DNA of 64,000 nt from Casuarius casuarius (Eukaryota; Chordata; Aves; Casuariiformes; Casuariidae), in the NCBI GenBank assembly GCA_003342895.1, contig PTFA01000193.1, positions 531,255 to 595,254 of the forward strand, written 5' to 3'. Each line of letters begins with the position of its first letter. Position 1 is the stretch's first letter. The notes below the pieces were generated by a model. The model had not been told where the DNA came from and made no database searches. It was given only the letters and a program-made list of their open reading frames with translations. The position numbers were made by a program, and so were the translations under genes. Of the stretch, positions 47,386-60,190 are shown piece by piece.

Positions 47386-49549
47386 GGGAGGTCAGTACTG
47401 AGGTTTGGTTTAAATGTGCAGCTAGACCAAAGCAGTGCTTTACATACAGCTGTGTCATCCCAGGCTGCATCCACGGAGGGAGCACCTTCAGGACTAGCAA
47501 AACTAAAAAAGCAGGTAGAGTAAAGTTAATGATTTTGTCAGGAGCTACCTCCTTACTTGCAAACCAAAGCTAGATCACACTGCAGAGCAGTCGACAACCT
47601 GGTGTCAGCTATGCAGCCCGGAGATAGGGAACGAAGAAAGAGCGTGTGCATTACGGATGGATGCTGTCACTGCCAGGTGAGCCCGCGATGACAGCGGGAC
47701 TTGGATGTTCCAATGCACCAAAACACGATCAATAAGTAATTAGAATGATTCAGTGAATTTACTAGACAGCACAATTGATAAAATGGATAAAAAATGAATA
47801 TATAAAGTCCAAAGGACAAGTTAACCCTTGTTGGCTGCCACACTCCAGAACTGCTTGATTTTTCAGAGATTTATAGATTTTTAAGTTCACTACGGCATCT
47901 AATGGGAACTTCTGCTCCACTCAGGCTGTGAATGCATTTCGTTCTCCAGCATTCAGCCCAACACCATGAAGCCAAAGACTAAAGCGTTTCTTCTAGTCCT
48001 CATTTAAAGAATTACATAAGATGCGGAAAGTATCAGTTAAAATTAAGAGATTTTTTTTCATTACAGAAAAAAATTCAAGATTAAATGGAAAATAAAAATC
48101 CTTCAAATAAGAAAGGAAAACAGGAAAATCCATAGATAAACAGAGGAAACTACAAAATATCCCTCCCAAATACACCAATACTACTCTAGTATAAAATAAA
48201 AATTTTATAGCAATGATTCTGAAGAATTTTATTTCACTTCTGCCCATTCTAAAAAGCTTTTGCCTATTTACATAACATAAATGTCAAAGCAAAAAGTCCT
48301 CCTGACTATAAAACTTGAACTTTATTTTGAGAACAGTTCAGATATTTTTTACTTTTCTCTCTCACAAAAGAGAAAAAAAGACCTTTCACCTTGAAAAGCT
48401 TTAATTGTGATGCATTTTTATTTTTCAGTGCATGAAGTTCTAATTGAGAAACTTCAGGGCACACTAACTACATCCACCTTGTTAGTTTGTTCCAGCTAGG
48501 TTAATCAGCCTGACTTTTAAAAACGTGTGATTTAATTCTGCTCGGGCTTTGTCTGACTCTAAGTAGCAGGGCTAATGAGAATACCACACTGCGAGCTGCA
48601 TAAGAGAAAGGCGACCTTCTCTCACGTACCAGATCCAGCACATGTCACATATTCTCTGTTCCACTCATCTGGAGGTTCAGCACTGCAAAAGCCTGAAAAA
48701 ATAATAATATTTGATATGGCTAAGTGTAGCTGGTGGACGAAGTGTGGTCTGGGCAGACTCAGCTAGAAAGATAGGTCGTTTTAGTAATGACTATCCAAAT
48801 ATCTTCCACGATCTGGAATGGCAGCAAGTGGCTTCCAAAGCCAGAGCTAAGCCTTGTTACATATATTATTAGATAGCAAGTATAAAAGTCAGTGTGAACG
48901 AGTTGTCTCTTTTCCAAACAGCTCTCCACCAGCAACATGTTCAGCCTGGCTTTCTGTGAGGCAGGAGTTTTGGGTTATTTTTTTTTCTTTTCCTAAAATT
49001 TTATGCAGAATATTTGAGGAGGATATTTGAAGATTTCTTTCTAAGATTATTCCACTGTCTTTGCAGACAAAACCCCTATTTTACTTCTTTTACTTCTTGC
49101 TGCGAGGTTTTGTCTGTACTTCTCTGGATACTCTTCTTTTTTAGAGAAGCCATTAAGAGGAAACGGAATTGTCCACAGACGTTTTTCTAGGAAAACCTTC
49201 TGAAGCCCCAGGTGGATATTTTAGTCAAAACACAAAAAGGACAGGGCCTTGAACAGCCAATAGTGAAGTTTTGTCTGTTCACACTGGGGCAAGATCATCC
49301 CTGGCAGTTGTGTGTTAATCTGTCCTTAATATCCTCCTGAGCAGATGAGGTTTTTAGAAGGAGAGCGATACAGCTGTCCAGGATGGTGCAGGCATCATTA
49401 ATCCTCTCCCAGATCATGTAGTCTAGATAACACCTTTGGTTTCCTTTTAGCTTTCTGCTCTTATGATTCAGGCAAACTAAGGTCTCTCCTATCTCTGGGG
49501 AGCTCTTTGGCTAAAAGACTATTGGCATTTGCACATCCCTGTGTTGAGG
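47386..49549. other. Non-coding stretch, no gene recognised
   Basis: Positions 47990-48360 are AT-rich, with almost no open frames on the plus strand. Positions 48390-48560 (AAGCTTTAATTGTGATGC, GTTCTAATTGAG, GGTTAATCAGCC) have the homeodomain-site density typical of conserved non-coding elements. T-rich run at 48978-48990. Confidence 0.5.
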
Positions 49550-49589
49550 TTGTTCCAAAATCCTCTGAATTGTTCCAAAATCCTCCATT
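49550..49589. repeat. 20-bp tandem duplication
   Basis: TTGTTCCAAAATCCTC begins both 20-bp units (49550-49569 and 49570-49589), identical over the first 16 bases. A local slippage duplication. Confidence 0.85.
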
Positions 49590-51259
49590 CAGAGCAGCAC
49601 GCTCCAGCTGTACAGGCCATTCTCCGTGCAAGTGCCCCTCTGTCCTTGTTCTTCCTGCACGTCGTATAAGGCATTAGCTATTCCTTGGGGTAGAACATGT
49701 AACTTTTTCAGGCTGTGAAAACCACTTCTCACCCAATTCCTGTAAAGTCCTATTAAAAAGCTCCCTCTTTCTTTAAAGATCATACAAGGTGACTTTAAGG
49801 ACACCGTACTAAAACCCTAAAGTTTAGGCTTGGATTAATCAGAAAGTTGAAAGACTCCATCCTTTTGTGAAAGGGTTGGTCTCAGATGCAGAGGTTCTTT
49901 GTAGTCTTTAACTCCAAAGAAAAATTAGGCATTTTGTAAACTACACAAATTAATTCATTAACTCCTCATAACATTTCCTTCTGCAGGAAGGTTGGAATAT
50001 AATCAGAAATATGTTAATGTGCCATTTGCTAATTTCATTCTTATTCCATCTGGGGACAGTAAGATCCTCTCCTCTGATATATTTTCAATGTACTTGTCAG
50101 AATTATTAGATCTCAAAGAAGGAAAAGTTTTCTGTTTCTTGCAAGTATGTATGTCTTCATTCCTATCCATAAGTCATCACATGAGGCAAATCAAGATAAA
50201 CTTTTTTTCCCCACCCAGATTGTTTCAGCTGCTGCTCCTGCTTTATCTTCTCTAGATATCTGGAGTGACTTTTTATTATTATTATTTTTCTTTCAAGATC
50301 TTTTCTTGATCGTAATTGGATTCTAAAATAAGCCTGAGAGGAACAGATTCAATTTTGTGACTTTAAAAATTGGTCTTTCCAGCCATAGGTTGTATTACTG
50401 CTGCTCACGGAGCAGTAAGAGAAAGAAATTAAGGTATGAAAGATACTGCTGTAGGTCCATTCAGTCCCTCCTGCTGCTCATACGCACGGAGGTAAATTCT
50501 AGCCTAGGATGAATTCAGGTCTTCCAGCCTACACAAGCACACAACCCTCACACATAAACAATCCCCTAGTCTCCTGGAGGGCTGTAACTACTTATCCTCT
50601 CTGAAGTCACGGTGCAGTGCTCACGCCACCTGAATTGGTAATTTAAGTGGTTAATTTTCCCTGATTCCTCCTGGAGTCCCTAATGAGAGACTGGCTGCCC
50701 CAGACAAGGAGGCAGAACACCTGAACTAGGCTTCAGCTCTAAACCATGTCCAGGGAGGCTGTCTCTCTCCACCGGCTAGAGACAGGGACTAGCCAGTGAA
50801 GTTAGCTAGCAAAGCACCTAAAGCCTCCCGCACTTCTTCAATACCAGCTAGTATTCAGTGCCCTCACAGTCTGAAATTCTCAAAGTCCTAAAATTTGGGC
50901 TGTATGTCTATCACAACGTTTTCAGAGATTTAGATATCTCTTGGGGTCCTATCCTCTAGGCAACCAGATTACATTGATAAATTCATGCATATTAATTCAC
51001 AGCTCTGACCACGCTTCCCTTTTCCAACAAGATGGAGTAGCTAATTAACTGCTCTTCTAAATCACTGGAGTTCTACTTGGCTTCAGATAAGGAGAAAATG
51101 GAGAGATGCTTCTGATCATCATGTTTCCTTTTTCGCTGGTGAGATATGAGGAAGCTTGCCGCACAGCTCTGACTTGCCTTGTTAACTGTCCCAACAGCTC
51201 CCAAGTGAAGCGCGTGCTATACGCAGGCCATATTGCCCAGTGACTGCAGCAGGGGGTCA
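49590..51259. other. Non-coding stretch, no gene recognised
   Basis: Unique sequence, AT-rich at 49900-50420, with a TTATTATTATTATT tract at 50273-50288. No gene or dated repeat recognised. Confidence 0.5.
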
Positions 51260-51405
51260 GCTCAGCCACCGGCTTTCTGCATGATCTTGGGAAAACACTG
51301 ATGCTTTCCTGCTCCCTTCTCTGATACAGGGATAATGCTATCAGTGTCCTTTCAAAGCATCTGTCAGCTATGAAAGCACGGCTTTAGTGTTCTTATTATT
51401 TTGAT
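51260..51405 (+). mobile_element. MIR-like SINE with sauropsid-type tail
   Basis: Sense MIR core: CAGCCACCGGCTTTCTGCATGATCTTGGG at 51263-51291 (for TGCCACTGGCTTGCTGTGTGACCTTGGG), a degraded CTTCTCTGATACAGGGATAATGCTATCAGTG at 51317-51347 (for CATCTGTAAAATGGGGATAATGATA), then TCCTTTCAAAGCATCTGTCAGCTATGAAAGCACGGC at 51347-51382 (for TTTGTAAAGCACTTTGAGATC..GATGAAAAGCGC) and a TATT-rich end. Length and order make this one of the fullest MIR-type copies in the window. Confidence 0.65.
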
Positions 51406-52566
51406 ACTTCGGTATGTATTTTATATTCTATTTTTGTTCACAATATATTTTTGAGCTCACTATCAGCAGAGATATATAATACAAGCTTTAATATTAAAGG
51501 AAATTAATACTGATGGGAACCTTGTTACAATTTGTTAGGTTTTATGCTCCATTTAAAAAAATTTTGATTGATGTGCTCAGAATTGGTGAAATTACTTTTC
51601 AAGGGTTTAGTGGAGCTTAAATTATGCTTTGGCCTTGTTCTTCTCAGGGGTGGAATTCACCCAGGGTGAAGCAGAATGGCCTGGTTAGTGAGAACATAGA
51701 TTTCAAATAGTAACTCCTACTCTTTAATGATCACTTAAACTTATGCTATCAAAATACATGAGGGCTATTTCCCCTGAAGGTTCCCAACATACGATTCTGG
51801 TTACCTTTTACTGAATTCGGAAGGTGCATAGATGCTGAGAGCACTTAAAAGACAGAAAGAAAATAGAAGCTCATGTAGCATGCTACAACCCATGAGCCAC
51901 CCTCATATACCCCATGTTACACTCAGACACTAGCATTGCTTTGATTGTGAAATGACCTGGGTAGCACGGTCCAACCGCGCGTCGCTATTGAGTTGATTTC
52001 TGGCTTGACAGAAGCACTAATTAGAGCCATGGGCTTCGCTTTACCCAATATCATTCTTCCGCTTAGACAGAAGAGATTTCTCTCATCTCACCAATTTACA
52101 GAACTGGAATCAGCTGGGAGGAAAAGGCTGCATTTTCAACAAGACACTTGGAAGGGAGTCCCTCCCCTTTCCCCCCAATTCACAGAAATTGCAATTTCAA
52201 ACTTTTTAAAGAACCAAAAATTGGACGCTTTCCCACTTGCTAAACTCTCCATTCTGTCACATCCTTATGCGACCCACTTTAAGAGTTTAAGAGGAGAGAA
52301 GGAGGGGCAAAATAAATTAATACGACAGGAATAAAGTGAGCATTTCTGACGGAAACCAAAATACAGTTTGCATGGTGATGACCAAATCAGTAACCACGAG
52401 CACTCGGCAGTCTCCCTAAAGAAACCTTTGCTAGCAGATGACTCTCGTTCCCACTGCTGCACTGGGGTAAAGGCAGCTTTCCAGGAGAGAGGCCGAGGGA
52501 CAAGCCAATTTGTGTTTCTCTATCTGCCCTTCCTGCTGCTTTCTCTGTCTCCACCAGCTTTTGCAG

Positions 52567-52700
52567 CGGTAACTCGCTCGTGTGCAGCAAACAGACCCTC
52601 TGGCTGAGCGGAGAGAGCTGCCTCAGCCGGCACGCTGTGCGGCCGGGGCTCGCAGCGTCCCGCCCGCTGCAGAGGCGGAGCGCTTGGGACAGGGCGTACG
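52567..52700. promoter_or_regulatory. CpG-dense cluster, possible promoter
   Basis: Sixteen CpG dinucleotides counted in about 135 bp, including GGCCGGGGCTCGCAGCGTCC at 52641-52660 and CGCCCGCTGC around 52661. There is no TATA box and no recognisable downstream coding exon. Such a cluster in an otherwise CpG-poor region could be an unmethylated promoter or enhancer; it is also short enough to be chance. Confidence 0.3.
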
Positions 52701-53280
52701 TTAAGAGGAGCAGTCCCCAAGCTGCCCATCTAGAGCAGAGCTTTCTGATCGCCTTAGATTCATATCATAAAGGACACATACAGGCGGACTAGGAGATTGC
52801 TTTTGTTTTTAAACCGGTTCTGTTTTTTCCCCAATTATTTCTGGGTGTGCCTGGAAATATTTGCTTGGAAGCATTTAAATAAATGCTTACAGAAAGTGTC
52901 TGCTTCCCACATGCATTTTTTGTATTTTTCTTCCTCCTGCCCTTTGCTGCCAAAAAGCAATGCTTAAAACAGATATATAGTCTCTGGAAAAAAATAAAAC
53001 AATTATTTAAACAATAACATTGAATATTTTTAGTGAAAATGGCACGGTGTTGCCTCAAGGAAGCTGCATTGGATGTGGGGTTATGCTTCCTCTCTTCTTC
53101 TGGCTGGACTCTCAGGCCAAATATTCACCCTCTGACACTGGAATCAGGGATCCCTTCTGTTGCACATCTACCTTCCCACTCAGGGAGGAGAAAGCCGCTT
53201 ATCACAGCAACGTTGGCCCAAAGCCCAGCTCGTCTTTGTCACCACTTTTCTTTGAAAACCACCTCCTGTTGTCAAAGGAG

Positions 53281-53420
53281 CTCCCGTTATCTGAGCGGAG
53301 CCATTTGGTGCCACCTGCCCGCAGCAGCCCGCCCCGCGGCGCGGGTGACCCGACGGCAGGGCAGCAGAGCCACCGGGGACGTAGCCCACGGTGCAGCCCT
53401 GCCACCGCAGCGGCGTCTGG
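53281..53420. promoter_or_regulatory. CpG-dense cluster, possible promoter
   Basis: Sixteen CpG dinucleotides counted in 140 bp, densest around CCCGCCCCGCGGCGCGGGTG at 53329-53348. Together with the cluster 600 bp upstream it could form a split CpG island. No adjacent gene is recognised, so an unannotated non-coding transcript or a distal element are equally possible. Confidence 0.3.
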
Positions 53421-54179
53421 ATTCTCAGCACCGTTTTCTGCAGCGTATTTGATGTTTGGGATTTGTTGGTAAAACTCCCCATTTCAATCAATAAAAATAC
53501 TTCTGAAGAGCCCGGCAGTCCGCAGGGACTCTGAGGTTACGCCGTTCGGATGGGAGGAGAGGAACAATTTCTGCCTTGTGTGTGTGCCTGCAAGGTCTCC
53601 TTATGGCCATGGGAGGGGGAGGAGGAGGAAGATACTTCCGAATGCTGCTTCATTCTCCCCCAGAATTGAATGGAGAAACAGAAACTGAACTGAGCAACAC
53701 GAAGCACTGAGAAGGAAAGAATTAAAGAGGGGAGGGGAGCAGAGACGTTTAAGACTTCCACCTGAGCAGAAAGCACTGCCAGGTGAGTCCACGTCTCTCT
53801 TCCTCACCGGTAAAACCAAGACTATGCCGCGAACAGGGACCCGCAGCGCCATACGATGCTGCTGGGAGAGGAAACCTGGCCATAGTTTGCAATTCTTATC
53901 TCCAGGCTGCTCATTTGAGTCCTCGGTGCCCAAGAAGGCCATACACTTAGAAAGGGTGTACATTTAGGAGGAAAAAAAATAGGGAATATCCATCTCCCCC
54001 AACCAAACTAAATAAAACATATACTCAGGGCCTTGAACATGAACGAAAACCACATTCCAAAAGGGTTTAAACACTGTAGGACACTCAACAGAAGAAAAAG
54101 AGCAACGACATGTTCCAAATGCAGGAATTTGTGCAAGATGCCCACTGCCCACACTTGCCAAACTGAGTTACACTCAGAT

Positions 54180-54245
54180 CTCAGCTCTTCAGCCTGAATT
54201 TGTCACATCCTGCAACACAGGGATAATACAGCACTCCTGCCTCCT
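54180..54245 (+). mobile_element. MIR-like SINE fragment
   Basis: CTCAGCTCTTCAGCCTGAATTTGTCACATC at 54180-54209 then CTGCAACACAGGGATAATACAGCAC at 54210-54234 and TCCTGCCTCCTG at 54235-54246 parallels the MIR order CTCTGTGCCTCAGTTTCCCCATCTGTAAAACGGGGATAATAACAC then CTACCTC. Short, eroded copy. Confidence 0.45.
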
Positions 54246-54352
54246 GCATTGCCACACTCGATTGGCAATGGTAAAAAAAGAAAGTTTATTTTATTTCCCT
54301 TGCATGTAAGAGCGAGACAGACACTCAGATACTCTAGTAGTGAAAAGTATAA

Positions 54353-54410
54353 GCACAGACAGATAGACAGACAGACACAGATAGAAAGATAGACAGATAG
54401 ATAAATGAAT
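54353..54410. repeat. GATA/GACA microsatellite
   Basis: Interrupted tetranucleotide tract of GACA and GATA units (for example ACAGATAGACAGACAGACA, then AGATAGACAGATAGATAAAT). Likely length-polymorphic. Its antisense translation gives the leucine/serine/cysteine-rich frame at 54203-54454, which is not a gene. Confidence 0.9.
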
Positions 54411-57400
54411 GCTAAGTTATAAAATAAAACAAGATGTAGAGTCATATTCAACACAGAGAAGAGAGAAACACAGGCTTTTCCTATGCCAGCAACAGTGAGC
54501 CTCTGACAAGGAGCTGCAAGGTCAAATCCATTGACAGATGAGCAGAGGAGAAAAACGGAGATTAAAGGAAAAAAGACTTTTCAGATCACCCGATCAAGCT
54601 GTCAGAAAGAGCGAGGATGACTCTAAAAAGACCCCTGCCAGCCCTGAGTTACATGGAGCCACGTGAGCACGTGTGCCAGGAGTGCATCACGCTCCACCTT
54701 AGTCACCTTGCCTTTGCCTGGAGCTCTCTGGGGCCGACCCGTCGCTGCTGCTGCTAGGAGAAGGCAGTGGGGCCTGTTAATTTTTGCTCTACTTACATAT
54801 ATTTTTTTCATCTTAAAAATATCCTATTTAGGTAATAGGTTCCAGAAAGGGGAAAAATGTCCCATTAATGAGGAACCAATAGAGACTTTTCAAAGCACCT
54901 GACAGGGCTAAAGCCATAAATTCTCTGAATTAACTAGAGTGGAGTTATGGATGCAAGTAGGAACTCAGCCAGGAACGAATTAAAAGAATTCAGCCTCAAA
55001 TTCATCAATGTCCTGGTTAATATTTTAGCCTCTCAGTGGTCCAGAAATGATGAGGGAGAGAAGAGAATTGATAGTAATAACAAGGCTGTTGAACACTCTT
55101 TGTGAGTCTTATTGGCAAGGGGATCAGTGAGAGGTGTAACAGCTCACGACGTGCCTTTACTCTACCCAGGAGCCTGCGATTTCTGCCTGCAAGTGTTTTT
55201 CTTCCAGCATATTCTGCTCTCAGTCTTTGCCAGAGAAGAACAATCTTGGGGCAGTTTTGCTCAGAGCCCGTGGCAGAAATCCNAGAGCCACAGAAAATGT
55301 GCATGTGTCAGACTGCCCAAAGCGCTCTGCTCCCAGCCTTTGCTTTCCTCCACAATGAGAACAGCACGGGTGCAGTCAGAGTGTTTGACTTCATTTGTGA
55401 AATGGTGTTTTCGTCTCATAAAATGGACTAAGTGTTTCTTTCCAATTTTTCACCAAGATAAATGACCCTCTATTATTGTCCCCTAAGCTTAATTTAAATA
55501 CAGGCCCACTGGCACACATTCTCCTTTCAACAATATTTTAACCAGTCTGTGTTAAAGATGTATGAAATATTTTACATATATATTCACATAATTACAAAAA
55601 AAAAGTCAAACCACTTCTGAAAAAATCAAGATTAGGGAACTTTCTTACAACCAGTTCAAGTGAGATCCTTCACTTCTCGGTGCAGTGGTCCAAAAAGGTA
55701 AATGGTCCCTTCTGAACTAACTACTGTACTCTCTTAAAGAGACAGGCAGCATTAAAACATAATCGACTTCACACATTTAGATATTGACCTCAAGAGAAGA
55801 AAGAAGACATGCCTACTTCTCTCTTTTGGCTTTCAAACTAGTCCAGACAATTGATGCAGACTGGAACTCCTATACCACAGACACGCAAACTTAGATTCGA
55901 TGACACCCATCTCCTGAGACTGTTTCAAATCCTTGCAGGTTACAGGGCTCTAGGCATAGCGAAAAAGCAAACTCACTGTTTTTTATTGACACAGATATTC
56001 TCAGCTACGTCACTGGACAATGCAACCAGCTCTAATGAACCCTTGCCTGTTTTTCTCAAAGAAAGCATGCTGAGATGTAATATGCAGCTCAGTAAATTCA
56101 CTCAAAGCTTTTGAAAGAAAATAATATGGTTTTTTCCCCCAAAGTGTTAATAACAGGCTCATCTACTTTGAAAGTATAACTGAAATTAAGGGTAGCGGGA
56201 GTGGAGGTAGAGGCTGGGAGATCAGCTACAACCCTTGCTTCTTCACAAAGAAGTCGCTATCTTAATTAAAGACGTAACTGCACAGTGTCCCAACTACAAT
56301 TCTGCTTGTGTCTTGCTGGTTCCTGGTCACAGCGGAGCAATGCATCAGTCACCTGTCATTGCCAGGCACCAACACTGGAAGTCAGAAGGCTAGAAGGAAT
56401 ATCTGCACGGTCCCCAAGGGACAGTCGTGCTGCAGGTCTGCCTGCCTTCTCAGCCGTTTGGGCACAAGCCAGCACATCTGTGTGGCCATGTAAGCACGTC
56501 AGCACAAAGCTGAGCAAGACCTCCTACACCTGCCATCCCAAAAGGCCTTATCGTGCAGTTTTATCTCATACCTGGTTTCCAGCATGAAGCTGCAGTGGTC
56601 CTACTGAGTGGGAACGTAAGGAGAAAGGCTGCACCAGGCAGCATAGATGCGGCGCTTGATTCCTAAGGTTGGATTCACGCAACTAAACTTGTCTGTTCTG
56701 TCCTAAACCAATAACTTCACCAGGTAGATCCATGTTGACTGCACTGGAAGACAGTTACTGTTTCCTGGTTATTACCTGCACTACAAACACCAACATCTGT
56801 CAGATTCCCACTTTTCAAGAGCTTAAATGGCTGCTGAAAATGGGAAGCAAGTCCTCTCCCTTCTACCTCTGCATTTCACCCAGCAGGCAGGACTGGATCA
56901 AAAGCAAACACAACCTGACTGTCTTTAACAGATTTAGGCACCCAGAACAGCAGGAGGGACTTCAGCCCCGCCTGGACGAGCCCACACAGCACTGTGGGGA
57001 GACACCTGCATGTCATGCTTGTCTAAGGTTGGGTTTATTGTCACTTTTTCTGGACTGTGTGTCACTTCACATCTCATTTCCATCAACGAAGAATTCTCGG
57101 CACCTTGCCATGGGATTTAAAGCACACACACACATGCACACTTGTCAGTGGAGATGGAGTAACAACAGTCAGTGCCTTTCAGACATGACTCATCTGACCA
57201 AATGTGGCTGTTTAGTCATGACTGAGTGGCCTGTGGCTCATCATCTTTGCTCTCCAGTGGCTATGAAGGGAATCTAGCATGGACAACTACAGCATAGACA
57301 AGGGAAGAGTGATGAGATCAGTCCCAGCACCTTTGTCCTCCAGCTTCTTTGCTTAGCAAAATGCCCACAGTGCCAAGCCCCAGCGTGCCTCCCACTCCCA

Positions 57401-60149
57401 TTACCCTGCCTGCCACTGTTCTCACTGAAGGCTGCCTGAGCTGCTTGGGGTGTGTTTGAACATCACAGGCATCCTGAGGGACTACACACACCCTTGTGCA
57501 AGGAGAAGTCCACACTTCAAAAGGGGGATGCTTCCTCTGCGGTGAGTTCAGCTCATTACCAAGAGATCCAGGCTGTGGCGTACAACAGGACCCACCCAAG
57601 TTTTTAGCACACGTTTCTCCTGACACTGCTTCCCTGTACATATCATGCAAACATATTTGCCCATGAACAGCTCTCTACTTATGCCCACAGAGCATTCATC
57701 AAACTGGCACAGCAGTTTTCTTCTGGATATAATTTTCTTTTTTCTTTTTTTTCCAATCTAATCAATCCTTCAGATTTTGTATCCTGGACCCAAGAACTGA
57801 TGACTCTCTGATAGGTCTAACACCATAAAGATAAGGTAATGTTAATGTCAGTAATGATGTATAATGTTGGCTCTTCTGCGCTAGCATCTAGCTTTATCTA
57901 CCTGCTTCCCTGCTCCAAAGAATTATCTATCTAACATCCTCAAATGTGTTTTGTTTTGTGTCTGCTCTTGATAATGCTGACAATGACAGACAATGTAATT
58001 TTCTTCTGCAGCCTTCAAATACAGTCTTACGAGAGCTGGCACCAGGCATCTGCCCAAGCATATGACTTGTCAGAGCTTCACTGCAGGAACAACAAATTGT
58101 TTTTCATTGATTTCAGCTCCTTTCCCAGCTGGGGATTTGAAACTGGAGGAGAATATAGCTAGAAAACATGTTCCTGAGACTCTACAGGGCAATTACCACT
58201 TGGTGGCTAGATCCTGAGGAGCAAATACACACTCAGATACTTCAGAGGTAAATAAGATACATAGATTAGATGATTATGTTAGAAATGGTTGGTGTGGATG
58301 GGTTTATTTAAGAACCAGTACCATCAAGCAAACACACACAGGATCATATGTCAGGTCCCTAGCCCTTCTCCAGCAATCAGGATATTGCCTGAAATATCAT
58401 GAGGATTTGGGGAAATTTTAATAATACATTTTAGGCTCCATTCATTTGGAATCTGGCTTCTAGCGATTTGGAGGATATGTATTTCATGTTGCCAAGGTTT
58501 TCTCCACAACCATGCAGACATGTATGAAAGGGGAGAGTCTCTTTGATTTCTGGAGCAAAAAGGCATAGGCTGTAAAACCAAAAACAAACCCCTCATTAAA
58601 TATGATAAGATTGATAATAATAAAAAAACTGTAACTGGCAACACTGAAGAACTGATCTGAACTTTTTCCATGAAATTTAAGTTCAGTAAAGTCTAACAGA
58701 AATTAAATTTAATGTGGAGAAAATAAATACTAAAAATGTGTCTGTTGATTTCTTCCCTAAACTGAAACAAGAGCATTTTGAAAGTTCAAGATGGTCTGCC
58801 CAAGTTTTTGGGCTTTGCTAGATGCTTAATCTGTCCTTATTCAATGCAACAACAGGGTAAGTACAGCGGCCCTCAGTGAGGACAAGCTAAGAACTGTGAC
58901 TCACTCAAGTCCTCCAGAGAAGGTACAATAATGACAATAATATAATACAAATTCTATTAGTTTTGGGGAGGAAGTGGAGAGAGAAGGAAGAAAGTTAGGC
59001 TCAAAATCCATATTTAGGCAGGTATGTCACTAAGCGTCCCGATATGGATTTTACTTATTTGATGTCAGTCTTCCGAGTTTGATAATGTGGCCTGTAGCAT
59101 TTCACATACACTGAGGCACTGGGTGTCTCAGGCAGAGATGGATTTTTCATTCCCACTTTTTTTTTTCTCCACCTTTTTTTTTACACCAGTGGCTCAAAGT
59201 TCAGGGAATGTCAAGGGCCATTAAAAACTTTTATTTAAACTCTACCTGCTTCTCCGGGGAATGTGTCTAATCCTTGCTCTGTGACCGCCCTGTGCATAGT
59301 ACCAAGAGAAATGGTACCAGCTTACTCTTCTGACTTTTCATTTCACAATAAGCTTGCACAAAAGATCAAGGAGAGAGCATCCCAGATAGACAGACTGAAA
59401 AGCCAAAAGACAGGGGAAAATCGCTACAGCACAGTCCGCTGTCCTGCGATGAATCCCTGAAAAAAAATCCTATTAGATTAGATTATCTTTCCAGTAAGCA
59501 TCTTCCTGATGATCGATGTTGCTGGCAGCCCTGGGGACGAGAGCTGCCTTTTCTCTTGCAGCAACAAGAACTAGGTGATGTATTTTATTGGTGTCTTCCA
59601 GTTAAGGCTCTCCCGTGACTAGGCAAAACAATCATTCACTTTATTTTATTTGGGAATAAAGGATTAGCAAATACTCAGGCTGAGAGGAATGGACAGTCCA
59701 GTCAAACAGGAATCTTTTCTTAAGCAAACTCTCTCCAGTTCTGAATGCTACAACTGTTGAGGACCTGGGCCTTGCAGGAACTCAGGGTGTCATCCTGCTA
59801 TGCGGCTTCCTCATTGCTCACAGAGGAGCTAAAGACACTCTGGGACTAGATCCTCAGGTTTAGGGGCGGGGGGGAATCACTCCCTTGAGCTGTCTGGAAA
59901 AGGCCACTGAACCTCACAACATTCTCCTGTGAGCCAACGACTACGAGACTGTCGCCCTCCCTCCGGAGGACAAGGGTGCCTGGAAACGCGCTTTAGGATG
60001 TAGCACCCTGCAGCGTACGTACTGGATATGCCTCTGCAAGGCAGAGAGGAGGCACTGCTGCCCCTCGGGGGACACTAAGGCTGTGTGTCCACATGAACAG
60101 CAACCAGACAGATGCTCCTGCCTCTCTCTTCTCCCCTCCCAAACCAAAC
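54411..60149. other. Non-coding stretch, no gene recognised
   Basis: Long unique stretch. CA-rich run at 57122-57141, pyrimidine tract at 57719-57753, two T-runs at 59157-59182. Positions 58990-59060 carry CCATATTTAGGCA and related words. The 181-codon frame at 56732-57277 is Cys/His/Thr-rich without domain structure. One ambiguous base stands at 55283. Confidence 0.5.
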
Positions 60150-60190
60150 TACACATACATACATACATATACATGTATGTATATGTATAA
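60150..60190. repeat. ACAT tetranucleotide repeat, near-palindromic
   Basis: ACATACATACATACAT-type units run into ATGTATGTATATGT, so the tract is close to self-complementary around ACATGT at 60171-60176. A microsatellite with cruciform potential and probably length-variable. Confidence 0.85.

Larger units (their letters stand above)
51406..54179. other. Non-coding stretch with two CpG-dense clusters
   Basis: AT-rich at 51400-51600 and 52790-53030. Two short CpG clusters (separate entries) interrupt it. Several frames are open through the second cluster (53020-53472 and 53033-53452 plus, 53180-53491 minus), as expected in GC-rich DNA; none has a recognisable domain. Confidence 0.5.

Noticed and set aside
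54203..54454. Minus-strand frame with repetitive Leu/Ser/Cys/Tyr
   Set aside because: It is the translation of the GATA/GACA microsatellite.
56732..57277. 181-codon plus-strand frame
   Set aside because: Cys/His/Thr-rich translation without spaced motifs that would make it a zinc finger; crosses a CA microsatellite.
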